A DNA stretch of 64,000 nucleotides from positions 496,001 through 560,000 of the forward strand of contig NW_020194594.1 of NCBI RefSeq assembly GCF_002865645.1, given 5' to 3'. Positions 33,662 through 45,721 of the stretch are shown piece after piece. Under the pieces are notes generated by a model. The model was given only the letters and a program-made list of their open reading frames with translations, searched no databases and was not told where the DNA came from. Each line of letters begins with the position of its first letter. Position 1 is the first letter of the stretch. The position numbers were made by a program, and so were the translations under genes. This DNA is from Hyaloscypha bicolor E. Taxonomy: Eukaryota; Ascomycota; Leotiomycetes; Helotiales; Hyaloscyphaceae.

Positions 33662-33838
33662 GCTGCGCCAATTTACGGCTTGGCAATAGTGGTACGAGGA
33701 CCAATACAGAAGGCATGGTTCTCAAGGAGAAGCCATCTGATTCTGGATTGTGGAGATGCGGGTTCAATGGGAGGCTGCATGAGGTCGGGTACGGCGGTAG
33801 GTTATTGCCTGATTAGGTAAGAAGTCCGTACCCCGCTA

Positions 33839-36101
33839 GAAGGGTTCCCTGGTCAACCGGCCACCCATAAATCAACCCACTCACTAATTATTTTAGGTTG
33901 CAAGTTTATTAGATCAATCTTTAGTAGATAGCAATAATCCATATACTAATTTAAACTGCTTTTGTAAGTTTATTCGTGCACTTATTCGTTATCAAATTAG
34001 TACTATCCCCCCCCCTAAACACTTACGGTGGGTCTAATATTCGCCACACTCTCATGCTTCACTCACACCACACCTCACCCCATTCCAGCCAATCAGATCG
34101 CTCAGAACCACACCACGAGCACACCACGTACACCACGTATTGCCATAAGAGCGGCAGAATTGCTCATACTATATAGCTTCATTATTTAATTAATGAAAAT
34201 GGATTGATATACTACTCCACTACCATACGGTAATTTATATGACGTAGAGACTCCACCCTCTGGATAGCCACATACTCCTCCCTTTGATATTAATGAATTT
34301 ATTAACTTCCCTCCTAGTTCTCAGCGAACTACGCAGTCGTGGGACTCTCGCAATGGCCCTAGGGCAGTTCCTGAATCACAGCAGATAATACAGTTAAGAG
34401 ATTCACGTAACGGTCCTCGCTCTCCAGCCTTACCCTCTCCTCCAGCTCCTCCTCCAGACTCTCTTCTCACGTCTACTCACGGCCCTCTACTTATTATCCC
34501 AGACTCTCAAGCAGACTCCTCTGAAGAGCTCTCTCAAGGGAGTAGTGCCTTGTCTCTTTGGCGAAGAGTTGATTATACACGTGATAAGCGTATCCAGATT
34601 TAAATAGCTTTCCTTTTCAAGATACTACTATCTCAAATTAAGGAGACTCTAGACGTTACTGATAACTAAATCTATTATGCAAAGAACTACTGCCTTACGC
34701 CGTAGAAGAGCAAGACAGGGAGGTATACTAAGCTCTATATTCCTGAAAAGACTATACTTAAGGAGTGGCTACTTTTTTTTTCTTCTTACCGTCACGTGGC
34801 ATATTACAAGATCTTATACTTCCTTCCATAGCTTCATACTAGGGAGAAGGCAATACGTATAGCTATTAACGAGATTGGGTATTGCCGCTATATCTCACGA
34901 AAGAAGGGGTTCTTAGATGATCCTGGAGTTTGCCAGGAGAGGCTAGACTTAGTAGAGGACGGGAAGACATGGCCACGCCCACGTATATAGAGTATTTGCT
35001 TTATAGACGAAGTATAGGCATTTGGTAGAGCTTATACGAGTTCGTATATTATATGCTTAAAGGATAGAAGCAATTGCTTACTTCCTGAGTGTATGAGATA
35101 TAAGTACTCTAAGCTCCCTTCGTAGATATTCTGGGGGAGTATAGTTAATAGTAAGAAGGGACCTGCTCTTTTCTGGGAAAAGGAATAGGGCTTAATTAAC
35201 TTTACATGATATGACTATAAGATTCTCTTAATAATAGAGTAGTTCTTCCGAAACCACTCCCTTTGTCGGTACTAGTTCTGGCAAGATAATGCCTCCTCTT
35301 ACTAATTATACGAGACTAAGACGAATTTACTTATTTGCTATATTCCTATAATTCAAGCTTCTCGGTATTTACTAGACTTGAATCTTATTAAACACGTATG
35401 GAATTGGATAAAGAATTAGATAGAAGAGTACTATTGGGAAGCATGCTACTAGCTGGATAAGATCCAGTTAGATTAGCTCCGCAAGATTATATAAGATGTA
35501 TAGAACGCTATACTAGACGAGTATATCCAAGGCTTATATAATAGCTAGTAGAGGAGATGTCAAGCTATAATTAATATATAGGGTGGGCTAATAAAGTATT
35601 AAAGAGAGGATTATATATAGAGAAGAATATAGAACTCCAGGCCTCTGGCTTTATAATTTCCTAATGCGGAAGTGTAAATAGTAAAAGCTAACGAGATAGT
35701 AAGTACTGAGTAGAGAGAGTGAGGGTAAAGACTCTGAAAATACCAAGACTGCTAGCTTTATAATTACCCGATTGGGAAGGCGGTAAAGGCTAAGTTGCGT
35801 GTTTTAAATAAGGTAATGCGTGGCATTAGACGGTGGCGAATATTGGACCTACCGTAAGTGTTTAGGGGGGGGGGATAGTAATTAAAATCAGGCCTAATAC
35901 TAAAATTTAGCGAGGAATACCAAAAAATCTCAAAAAGCTATGTTTCGTAGTTTATATTATAATAGTGAACTCTTTTTGTTTTAATATACATTTCCTTAGA
36001 TATTAATCTAATTTATTTATATCCTTAGTTTTAGTTAAAACATTACGTGGTTGAATTATAAAACGATTATTTTAAGTGGCCGGTTGACCAGGGAATCCTT
36101 C
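33839..36101. mobile_element. TA-flanked inverted-repeat element hosting a mariner
   Basis: Terminal inverted repeats of 26 bp, GAAGGGTTCCCTGGTCAACC GGCCAC, at 33839-33864 and (complement, one mismatch) 36076-36101, each flanked by TA (33837-33838, 36102-36103). Without the inserted mariner (34006-35875) the element would be roughly 390 bp and non-coding, so it is best read as a MITE that received a second transposon. Its own superfamily is probably Tc1/mariner or pogo from the TA duplication, which is inference. Confidence 0.7.
34006..35875 (+). mobile_element. Tc1/mariner DNA transposon, degraded
   Basis: An 1,870-bp element with about 42-bp terminal inverted repeats (TCCCCCCCCCTAAACACTTA CGGT... 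at 34006, complement ending at 35875; differences are mainly G/A and C/T) flanked by TA on both sides (34004-34005, 35876-35877). Inside, fragments of a DDE transposase are readable on the plus strand at about 34,700-35,560: ICFIDEV (first Asp), WQDNASS (second Asp) and LDLNLIKHVWNWIKN (the DLNPIEHVW-type third motif). Many TAG/TAA codons stand where Trp or Gln is expected, the RIP pattern. Not functional. Confidence 0.88.
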
Positions 36102-36429
36102 TAAATGCCGAGACCTCCCCTGGAAATGCATTCTCTTCCCACACCACGTTAACATGAAAAGAGTACCGGTACATTAATCAATCGCTGTCAAAAGCCGCAC
36201 TGGCAAATATTTCTGCTTATTGGGTATGTATGGCAAGTGTTCACCCATTTTTTTAAAAAAAAATTTTTTAAACAAAATTGATTGCCCGCCACCGCCCACC
36301 TACTTGATGAGGCCCCTAGGTAAGAGGTCAAAAAAGGACATCGTACCAGTGCCACGGAATGGACCGAGAGGAGAGACTTTGAAAACACAGAATTTTGCTA
36401 AAAGGGTGGGCAGTGGCGAGGCCAGAGAA

Positions 36430-37070
36430 GATATAGCACCAATCAAACACCAAAGAGGCACGAGTTCCACTATCCTACGAAGTGTGAAAGTAATTCAAGG
36501 AGAACCGTTTATGTCGCCAAGTCCATTGCCAAAAGTTGCAACCTCAAAGGAGGAGTCATCGAACTCAAGATCGCCAACGATCACGGTATCGGTTTCCAGA
36601 CCGCCTGAAAGGATTTGACCACTTCCATATTCGGTTGATCACTAGGAACCAGGGGTTGCAGCTGAGGTACTTGACAGAGCATAGTTGTGCACGGGCTGGG
36701 AATAGGTCCTTCCAGTGAGGGGTGTGAGAGCCATGAAGTCTGGTGCTCCTGAATCGGGATTGAACAGAAATGTCTGAGGTGGATTACCGATATCAACGGC
36801 CACGAACCAGCTAATTCCAATTTTTATTTAAAGACTTACTAGAATTTTTGGGGCGCTTAACTTACGTGTTGGGAATGCTAACTTCGTCTGTAAAGCCAAC
36901 GGCGGCGGCGTTGGAATCGCGAGGTCGGAAACGATTTGTAGGAACATGACCGTTGATCTCACGCTTCAACTTTTCGAAAACCTTAATCACAGGAACAGAA
37001 ATTCAATTTGAGTTTCCAAGGAACTTGAGACCGCGAGGTGCGACAGTGCTGCGTGAAGTAGGAGAAGCAT
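36430..37070 (-). pseudogene. pepsin-like aspartic protease, broken
   Basis: From an ATG at 37070 a signal-peptide-like stretch (MLLLLHAALSHLAVSS) leads into a propeptide-like segment after a frame shift near 37,000 (VPVIKVFEKLKREINGH). An intron (donor GTAAGT, acceptor TTAG) lies at about 36,868-36,803. Then the first catalytic region FVAVDIGNPPQTFLFNPDSGAPDF shows the Asp-Ser-Gly triad expected of family A1, and STEYGSGQILSG ... TDTVIVGDL follows as in the flap region. TAG plus TGA at 36639-36644 and a TGA at 36495-36497 break the frame, and the second catalytic lobe is missing. Clearly a relic. Confidence 0.72.
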
Positions 37071-37992
37071 TTGCACTACCTACCCACGAAGGGACTAAGA
37101 AGCACACACAGACGACAACAGCTTGAGAAGTTTGAACCGTTTGGAAAGAAGATGATCCTACACTGGATTCCAAGACCAAGTAATCAGCTTTGGTACTTAT
37201 AGTCTTCGTTATGCGCAGTGCAAAAGTTGTTGGGCGATGGTGAGCCCTACCAAAAACTCCACACCTCGCTTCAACCCTGCCAGGCGAGACAAGTAACGTC
37301 GACGTAATCGTATTCAGAGAGAAGAAATCCAAGTGAGGTTGTCTGTTAGACAATATTCCGTCATCTCAACCACAAAGGGGAAGGTTGCGACTGATTAGCT
37401 GTCCAGGGGATGCAGAGTCAGAGCTGCGCCTTAAATCCAGCAGCGTAAGAAACGAACGGATGGACTTACCATGGCCAGCTTGGATGGTGAGCTTACATTT
37501 TGCTCCTTTCCAAGTTGGTGAGTTAAAGGCTATTGATTTTTGAGGGAGTGGAACGAGCGCGTGTTTGGACTTGCTATCGGTGTGCGCGATGTGCCCTATT
37601 GGTGTAGGGTTCCTACAAGTCGGAGACAAAGCCCGTGCAAGCCCTGCGGAGATTTGGAGGATCCGGATTACGTGTCGAAAGAAACTGTGGGATTTTTACA
37701 TGAAGGGAGATACCTGAATCTCTCGTTGGTCGTTTAGCCTTTTCTTTTTTCTTGTTCAAGGTTGGATTTCCTGAGAGTGATGAAGTGTTCCTCAATCTTC
37801 ATCAATGTTATCCTTAGCACACTTCCGGGTGTCTAAGCCATACCACCACCTAAGCCGCTTGTTCATAAATCAAATTCATCAGGCCCAACTGGTGACTCTT
37901 CCCCTGCGCATCCTGTTGGTTGATACACAAAGCGTTAATCTACAGGAATCGCTCCGGCCTGCCTCGCAGAGCGTGGAGAGCACAGTGTACGA
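37071..37992. other. intergenic, nothing recognised
   Basis: Several short frames on both strands, none with a domain or signal. Confidence 0.4.
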
Positions 37993-38395
37993 CGGCATAA
38001 AGTATCAGGGATACAGGGCATTGGAAGACTTTTAGGCCCTCCAGCGTTCAGATTAAGGTAGCAAACTCGCTATAAGGCTAAAAGCAGCATTTACGCCTTC
38101 GATAAGGGCTATCACACCTTTTTAGGGCTTCCCCCTGTACTTATAGAGGAGTCTTCGCTAAGGAGGCCTATAATGGTCGCTTGTTTAGTGTCCGAGCGCT
38201 ATAGTTACTTTACCAATAGCGCTATAACCCTAGAAGATATACTTATCCCTTGCGAATGTCTTATAGCGTTTCTTTACGTCAATTTAGGGAGCACTGCCTA
38301 GAGTTACAGGGGCTTATAGCGAGCGTCTGCCATAAATTCGCACTCTGTAGAGCACCAAGGGTCAAAATGCCCGGTATTCCCGATACTTTATGCCG
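37993..38395. mobile_element. 403-bp MITE, copy 1
   Basis: Inverted ends of about 32 bp: CGGCATAAAGTATCAGGGAT ACAGGGCATT at 37993 and its complement ending TTTATGCCG at 38395. The interior is alignable over its whole length with 52167-52571 (shared stretches include CACACCTTTTTAGGG and CTTGCGAATGTCTTATAGCG). No coding capacity. No clear target duplication was found, so the superfamily is unknown. It directly abuts the HET-domain relic on its right. Confidence 0.75.
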
Positions 38396-38633
38396 TTGTC
38401 TTCGTAGATTTTTGCGCACATGGAAGTGGCAATCGTTGACCCATATATCCAGACCGAGTGTGTCCGGTATTCCCCGTGTGTAGGAGAGTGCCTCGTAACT
38501 CGACTCGATATTTGAGGGCATAAGTCCGCACTGAACGGCGGCCATCTTTTGGGTGAAGATCTGGATTGAGAATGAACAATCGGATGGCTCGTGACGCCTC
38601 CTCAGGTTGAGAATATTGAAATTGATGAGCCAT
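38396..38633 (-). pseudogene. HET-domain gene, N-terminal relic
   Basis: Starts at ATG 38633 with an N-terminus typical of HET proteins (RAIRLFILNPDLHPKD). After a one-base frame shift near 38,545 it reads AVQCGLMPSNIESSYEALSY TRG, the conserved opening of the HET domain (YEALSYVWG type), then IWVNDCHFHVRKNL. The frame then runs straight into the MITE at 38395. Everything downstream of the first HET motif is missing here. HET domains act in heterokaryon incompatibility and regulated cell death; this copy cannot. Confidence 0.72.
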
Positions 38634-39535
38634 TGAAAAGATGCTGTTGGCTTGCGTCCGAAGTACATTGGACGTGAGATGAAAATTAAAAGTAGGCTTC
38701 GGCTCCAAATGCGATCCTGTGGCAGCTGTACGAGGCTATGCAGGATGCAAACATGCGATTGGTGCGGCCTGCACCGCCTGAAAAATCAACCAGTTGGCTA
38801 AAACGACTTGAGGTGCCCTCAAATGGAAGGACAGTCTGCTCCATGCCCCTGAATTGTGTGCTGGGCTCAAGCGATAGAGTGTTGAAAGCATACATTAAAA
38901 TTTCTCAGGGTGGAGGCAAATGAGAAGACTTTCAATTTGGAGATGGAAGCCAACGATTACAAAAAGAACACAAGGATTTGAAGACAGAGGGCAGAGAGCA
39001 TGGGAGGGTGAACTTGCTTTTCTTTCCACGTTTTTGTTCTGTAACCGAGTCGTCTCGCTTCCCTCGAGCCACTCATCACTTAGAAAGATAGAAATGAACC
39101 TGTTCTCCGGCTCAAACAATACTCTCTCAATCTCCTCCGTCATATCCAGCAACAATTATACGCCGCCAGAGCCCACCTCCCTTACCATGTCCGCCGCTTT
39201 TCACCACAGGCATGCGGGATTAGTCAGCTCACCCCCTTATCCGCTTTTTTGGATATCGACCAAAGCTCCCAGTCCTGCAACCACCAAATTGTACAATCTT
39301 TCGACTTTGGGGGGAATAATCTCGATTTGGGCAAGCGTTGGTAGAGGCTGATGTCGCTGGCATCAGCGACAAGTATGGTGGTTCGCATCTGGTAAGAGCG
39401 GCAGCGACGAGATGTGTTTCTGATGCTGCTAGTGCTGCGATCTCTCGGGTGCAAGCTCTCCACGTTCATATTGCCCTTCATCCACCGGAACAACGTCGGC
39501 TTGGTTACCAGCGGCGATGGAGGGTGCCTCCGAGA
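38634..39535. other. intergenic with uncertain frames
   Basis: Minus-strand frames at 38895-39155 and 39224-39493 look partly protein-like, but I could not join them or match them to a family. Confidence 0.3.
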
Positions 39536-39931
39536 CTAGTGAACAGTTTCATGTCTCTGCAGCCAGGGGTGATTGACCTGTTTCAGTTGAAGTTCTCCAT
39601 GAATCTCATCTCCTTCCTAAAAATAAATTACCACTGAACTTAGATGAAATGAGGACGCATAGGTAATACTTACCTGTCTAAAACCAAAGGCATCTTGAGG
39701 CAATTTCTCGAGAGCCCTCTCTTCTGAGAGGGTTGAAGAATTCGCTGGAACTGATTTGATCTTCATTTTCTTCCGCGGAAGGGTTGATGGTTTTAGGCAA
39801 TATTGCTGAAAGAGTATGTGGCCAAAGACGTGCAGTACCTCGTACTTCAAAGCAGTTCCTGCAGCTCTCCAACCCAAATGTGGAAGCCCGCGTGTCAAAG
39901 AAGCCCAATGTATAGCGCACCAAAGCGCCAT
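39536..39931 (-). CDS. hypothetical two-exon protein
   Basis: Model: 39931-39674 and 39616-39536, donor GTAAGT and acceptor TTTTTAG, 112 residues from the ATG at 39931. Helical N-terminal half, basic middle (PRKKMKIK), no domain recognised. It begins only about 90 bp downstream of the F-box gene's stop on the same strand; it could be a separate small gene or a remnant. Confidence 0.3.
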
Positions 39932-40021
39932 TGACAAGTCAAATCACAGCGGGTCCAGGACCGAAGGAAGGGGATAAACAGTATCCAACTTTAGACCGCG
40001 CCCCCAAATTTCAATCCCCGT

Positions 40022-41814
40022 TCATGGCTTGCTCGCCTCTTTCCTGGCCTCAATGATGTCCAGCAGATTATCCGGATATGTCTGGCCTCGAATCGTCTTG
40101 GGTTTGTCCGGATCAAAGTATGACCACCACGAAACGTCTTCTTCATCATAAGAATCGTGCTCACATATCGCATTGCCATGAGGGTCTTCTCGGCAAGTGA
40201 ATAGCATACTCGGGCGGTCATGATCCGAGAGCTGCCAGAAGTTCACTCGCCTAGATCTTAAAGAGCGGTCGCTCATCATGAGTTCCAGGGTCTCAAGGGC
40301 AACGCCGACCTTGCGGCCTCGAAGATAAGAGAACAGGTGGAGGGCTGTCAACCGATCTGCTGAAATGTGGGGTGGCTTGGCAGTCTGTTGCCCGACGGCA
40401 GTTTGCTCGTCGAAATGGAAGTAAAGGCGAAGGCTCGAGAGCTGTGGAAACTGTGTTAATGCGTCTAGGAACTCGTAAGGCTAATATTGAGTCTCGATTA
40501 AGTGTATTTTCAATGATGAATTGGAGCGAAAGCTTACGAGTGTGTTGACCATAACCATATCTAAAATTAGTGAAGAGATTTGAGGACAAGCTTCTCGCAA
40601 GGCGTCCAAGTCGTCAGGTGTGTAGGAGGTCCGCTCTACTCCCCTCGAAAACGTATACGAGTCGTAAGCCTGCCTAGTAAACCGTAGCTCCAATGTATTC
40701 AGTGTTCCAGCAAAGACAAAGAAGGTCGATATTGGTGGGAGACGGACTGAGATGATAATTCGGAGAGTTCGCACGCCTCGAATGCTGGAAACAAAATTTT
40801 CCAAGACGTTTCCCCGCTCCTCGAGTGGCTTGTTAAAGTACAGGATAGTTAAACTCTGGAGACGTAGTAATTGAGACGCTAGGGGGAGGAGGAATCTATC
40901 CATATTGAAACCTCTGAGTTCCAGTCGGTGCATCTGAGTGAAGTCGAAGAACGAGGATGGAATGATCGATCGATCGTCTTCAAGAGGCTTGCGAGTTTCG
41001 AAGACAAGTTCCGTTAGCGGGCTGAGGCGCTCGCCAGGCTGGACACATAGATCATAGGTTCCATGGCCGTCCGCGAGCCAATCGACCTTTCCATCGCGCG
41101 TCCTAGGTAGAGTGAGGTGCAATATTCTCAGATTGGGACTGCCGAGAAGCACATTTTTCAGCCATCTCATGGCTACGGGGTGTTCGTACTCGATCACTAC
41201 TTGAATGGAGTGTATGTTATGAAAATCAACAAGACTTTTTAACAGGTTCAAGTCGATGATTTGCACTTCATCCACATGGGTTTGCAACCCAACTGAAAGG
41301 CCCTCGAGGTAAAGCTTGGCATCCGGCCACAATTGACGAAGACGTCCCTTGATTACGCTGGGGAAACGTTCCTCCCAGTGTAGCCACCTATGGGAGAAGT
41401 GAGGGAAATACGGCATAGTAGGTGTTATAAAAAAACACTCACCGTATAGATTCCAAATGTGTCATCCTCGAGATCAGCTTAGCAAGTACAGTCCAATTGA
41501 GCTCGCTGCTCACAGTGAGATGACGGGAATAAGCAAGCATGTTCGTCCGAAATGTGTAGTCGCTGGCTGTAAAACAAGTGTGGTGCAACTGCTGTAGATT
41601 GCGCGAGGAGATCGAAAGCGACCGGTACAATAACGAACTTGAGATCATGGAGCATCTCTTCGATACAAGGCAGAGGTCCAATAAGGATCGTGGTGAGATA
41701 TGGGACACCTGTAAATGTTGAGCTTTGCCTGGAGGCTGGAGCTAGTCTGAGACTGACTTGCTCAAATATCGAGAGAACGAGCTCATCACTGAGTTGCAGG
41801 AAACCGGGAGCCAT
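40022..41814 (-). CDS. F-box protein, leucine-rich
   Basis: Four exons: 41814-41758, 41708-41443, 41387-40538, 40480-40022 (donors GTCAGT, GTGAGT, GTAAGC; all AG acceptors); exactly 543 residues. The N-terminal 45 residues form an F-box (LQLSDELVLSIFEQVS ... LLDLCLVSKRCSMISSSLLYRSL), which normally docks to Skp1 of an SCF ubiquitin ligase. The rest has irregular Leu-rich segments (LRILHLTLP, MHRLELRGF, LQSLTILYF, LNTLELRF, ISSLILDM), typical of fungal F-box proteins that recognise substrates through degenerate LRRs. The C-terminal 100 residues are acidic and Trp/Asp-rich. Subst­rate unknown. Upstream in-frame codons lack an ATG, so 41814 is chosen as start. Confidence 0.82.
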
Positions 41815-42265
41815 TTTAGAGGCGTGACAATTTGATTCTCTAAACAGAGATCTCCAGGATACTTTCGTTTCGTAACTGCCCTGGCAGGTAGACACGAGCC
41901 ACTCGACGTGGGGATATTTGAGAGCGATTACCCAGCTTCAAGGTTGTTCCTGGTGGTTCTGCTCTGTCAGGCAGGGGCGTCTTGTGAGATCCACGAGAAG
42001 ATCATCCCATTCTTTGTCCTCGAATATGAACATATAATGAAGGTGAAGGTTCATGAGTTGAGCTGGAGTCAGAACTTGTTGTCAAGGAGGGAGCTAGTCC
42101 TCGCGGAGGTTAGCGCCAGGAATCCGCCCCGCGCCGGCTCTCGGAGTCTGGAGTCAATTCAAACCTCACCTCTTCCACCGTCACCACCAGTTTATTTCAG
42201 CGACATGTCCACCGGCAACATAGACAGGGTGCCAGCTCAATACCCGAGAAGATGATACCGAGGCA

Positions 42266-44699
42266 ATGAGGTCTCGTACAGGATGGTGAGTCGACAATCG
42301 CATGCTGGAACTCTTCCAAAAGATCCTGCTAACTTCCATGGCCTGATCACAGTCTTACTTGCCGCCAACGAAAGCTCAAATGCGACGAAGAAAAGCCTGT
42401 CTGCGGCCATTGCCGTAAAGGTGCACGCGAGTGTCAGCCCAGCGATGGTGTTGTGTTCCGTCACCAGCAGAATGCGTCGATGAATGGAGGTGGAGAGGTG
42501 GAGGTTCGAAGTGGAAAGCTGGCGCGGTTTTATGGTTACAGGGACAGCTTCAATGAACACAACATATGGGTAGAAGTGCCAAAAAGAGGTACGCAGATTC
42601 TGAGCATTGATCTTGAGGAGCAACGAGCTGACGGATGTCTGGAGTAACCTTCTTCAATGTCACGGACCCATACAACATGGAAGCAACCCCAGAACCCGAA
42701 GCCGAGAATCGAGCAGATTCCACCCCTAGAATTGCACCACACATAGAGGAGAGATCAGCAGAAAATTATTTCAGCGTGCCTTTTGATCAGGCTTCCGGCT
42801 TAGAAGCCCTCTCTGAAGCAGCAACCAGCAATTTTCAGTATACGCGGCCGGTGTCGGTCCCGGTCCATTCGCCAGGAGATATCAACGCATCACCCCATTC
42901 TTCCAACAACTTGAACTTCATATTGAATCCCACTGAGGCCGAGGCTTCAATTGGTACCCCTGGAATCCGCAAAATCCAGTTTATAGTTGGCATATGCTAA
43001 CGAATGGTTGTTAGGCTTGGCGTCACCAGCAATAGACCCCACACTGAGTCCCTCATTCGCAACGCCCAACGACCTAAAGCCCATTGACGACCATGAAATC
43101 TCGTACCTCCTTCGGCATTTTGGTGAAACGACTGGCCAATGGTGAGCAAACCTAGTTTTTTCGGATGTTCATCGTCTGACAAGATCAGGATGGACTTGTT
43201 TGATTTAGGCTGTTATTTCGCGCACCAAGTCCCTGTTCAGGCACTATCGAATCCTCTCCTCAAATTTTCAGCATGTGCATATGCTGCAAAGCAACTCTTC
43301 AGGGTTCGCGGGAGAAAAGCTGTCATTGGTGGCATAGTGAGCCAACAAGCTGCAATGGAGCTGTATCTTCGCCCAGAAACCGTGGATTGGGAATATATCG
43401 GAGCGAAGTACTATGACAAAGCCATACAGCTATTAATGGAAGAACTTTCAAATTCAGGGAATTCCGAGCCTCCAATGACTCCAGCAACCGCAGTCGACGA
43501 GACCTTCAGTCCTCACAGCGCCCACCAGTCATCACAAAGTGGACGGCAGACCCCTGGAAACAAGAGACGCCGCCTTTCCCGACAACCGTCGTCAAGCAAT
43601 CCTGATGAGACTCTGGCAGCAGCCGCGATATTGTGTGTGTATGAGTTTTTGGACAATGCAAATACTGCATGGGCAAGGCATCTCAGTGGTACGAAGTCCT
43701 TATTTGACCTGGCAGAGAAAGAAGGAATGATGCCAGTTCGGTCACCTACAAGTCCGGGATCACTTTCACAACGGATTACACCTTCAAGAGCCCGCAGAGC
43801 TACATTCTGGAACTTCGCTCGACAAGATTTCCTCGCAGCCTGTAAGCCTTAACCTTGAGTTGGGGTCAAACCAATGCTAATCCATTCCAGTCATCAACGA
43901 AACTCAAACAAGATTAAACACGGAAGACGTCGGCCTTTGGAGGGCTGCCGGCCTCCAACTGGATGAAAGAGGATTTGTTGTTCCAAGTAATACGGAAGAA
44001 TCCCAATATCCGGACCGACAAATTGGAATGCGCGAAGACATGGTATCAAATGCTCTTATTTGGTTGATGTCGAAGATTATCAACTTTCTCGCCTCTGGCG
44101 ATTCTGTCGACAATGTATACCCGCAGGATCGATTAAGTCCAAACGGGATACTTGGTATCAACCAAATGTTACTTCTCGAAAGGTGGAAAGAACTAGAAAA
44201 GGAACTCGAAATCTGGTATAAAGGTCTCCCGGACACATTCAAGCCATGTGCTCGTCTCCCCCCAGTCACCAACGGAATTTATCCAGTTGGCTCTCCACGA
44301 TCTCTTTTCTCGGAAATTTGGTATAGCATTCCGATGTGCGCTTCAACAATGCAATCGTATCATATGGCCCGAACCATTCTTCTCATGAATAGGCCTCACG
44401 AGTCGACTGCACGACGTTCCACCCTGTCAGATCGGCTTCATTCATATCGTGCAATTGAGAAAGAGGTCCGCTACCATAGTTATGAGATATGTAGTATCGC
44501 TCTGGGCAGGCCTGAAGGGAGTGTACGGATACATCAAGTGCAGCCGCTGTTCGTTGCAGGTCAATGTTTGACGGAGACTCACGAACGGCGCATTATTCTA
44601 GATTTATTACGCGGAATCGAGTCTGATTTAGGCTGGGCAACCGATTACCGTGTAAGACAACTGCTAAAGGAGTGGAATTGGAATGAAGAGCCAAGCTGA
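42266..44699 (+). CDS. Zn(II)2Cys6 transcription factor
   Basis: Six exons: 42266-42285, 42353-42588, 42645-42953, 43015-43141, 43189-43841, 43891-44699; phases agree throughout and give 717 residues. The first intron splits the first Cys codon. The zinc cluster is C-x2-C-x6-C-x5-C-x2-C-x6-C (CLTCRQRKLKC then CGHCRKGAREC), at residues about 7-33, and binds DNA as in Gal4-type factors. A Ser/Pro-rich linker follows, then the fungal middle homology region starting EISYLLRHFGETTGQWMDLF, and a helical C-terminal regulatory domain. A basic patch (NKRRRLSR) near residue 340 may aid nuclear import. It is a nuclear regulator; target genes unknown. The closest well-kept neighbours are an F-box gene and an MFS transporter. 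Confidence 0.9.
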
Positions 44700-45034
44700 A
44701 ATGTTACCCTTTGAATCAAGACACCTGCTCTTTCATGTCTAACTTCGAAACGAACAATCAACAACCGCAGGGAAGGTTCTATGTTGACACTTACAACGTG
44801 AACTTTCACTTTCATCATGGCTTTCGACTCATTTCTGATAGCCATATGAAAGATTCAGAAACCCCAAGCTATGGTGGGCCGTCTTTCATTGCAGAGACAC
44901 AAGATACTTCGAAGCGCATCTAGCTCAACTGCCCCATTATCAGTGCTAGAACTCTTTCTTCTTGTATGTATATAATCAGTGGCAGAATTCCCGATCATCT
45001 TGTTACTTCAGCGCTCTGTTTTGCAGCAAGAAAT

Positions 45035-45721
45035 ATGGGCAAGGGTCGGAATCGCAGATCTCGGCGAACTCAAAACGATGAGTTCGACTCACCACCTCCA
45101 CCCCGCTATCAAAGTAGAGGTTCTTCGGCCTACATACCCCCCTTTCTTCACTCTGGACCGCCTCTACCATCCATTGACAGTAATTCCAACTTTGGCACTG
45201 ACAATCCCTTCCATCGCCATCGGCAGGCTCAGCAGTCTCGACCGAACCAGCCGCGGCATCAAAATCACAATCAATCTCGCCCTTACCTTCCAACAGCACA
45301 GAATCATCACGTCTTCCTCCAGAAGTCACAACGATTAAAGCAAAGCCTCATCCGTGTCTTCACTCAAGCTCTTCGGCAGATCGAGCAGTGGTATCCAGAT
45401 GAGAGTCCCAACGGTGATTTGATGGATTGGCAACCAGAAGATGAATTTGTGATTCCGCAGCCTGACAATACTGTCTACAATTACGGAAATGGGGCTTTGC
45501 AAATGGGGGGATTTGGATATGCTAGGGAAAAAGTCAGGGAAGTCATGTTTGGGACATTTCCTTCTGGGAAGCTGAGAGCAGCGGGCGATGTTGCAGTTTC
45601 AGGCACTTCAGGCTGTTCCACAGAGCAGGCCCGCTGGAATGGTACATCGAGACGAATTCCCGACCCTCAGTCTGTATCGCCTTTGAGCAATGACCTGGGT
45701 GGCCACCACGGTATCGCTTGA
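45035..45721 (+). CDS. basic, disordered protein of unknown role
   Basis: Single-exon frame. The most likely start is the ATG at 45035 (AAATATGGGC), giving 228 residues; an in-frame ATG at 44966 is also possible. The N-terminal half is rich in Arg, Gln, Asn, His and Pro (MGKGRNRRSRRTQND). A short helical segment follows (LIRVFTQALRQIEQWYPDES), then an acidic patch with Trp. No known domain; RNA binding is only suggested by composition. It begins about 330 bp downstream of the Zn2Cys6 gene, on the same strand. Confidence 0.5.
   Translation: MGKGRNRRSRRTQNDEFDSPPPPRYQSRGSSAYIPPFLHSGPPLPSIDSNSNFGTDNPFHRHRQAQQSRPNQPRHQNHNQSRPYLPTAQNHHVFLQKSQRLKQSLIRVFTQALRQIEQWYPDESPNGDLMDWQPEDEFVIPQPDNTVYNYGNGALQMGGFGYAREKVREVMFGTFPSGKLRAAGDVAVSGTSGCSTEQARWNGTSRRIPDPQSVSPLSNDLGGHHGIA

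Noticed and set aside
38250..38483. plus-strand frame in the MITE
   Set aside because: Lies in a non-coding inverted-repeat element and antisense to the HET fragment.
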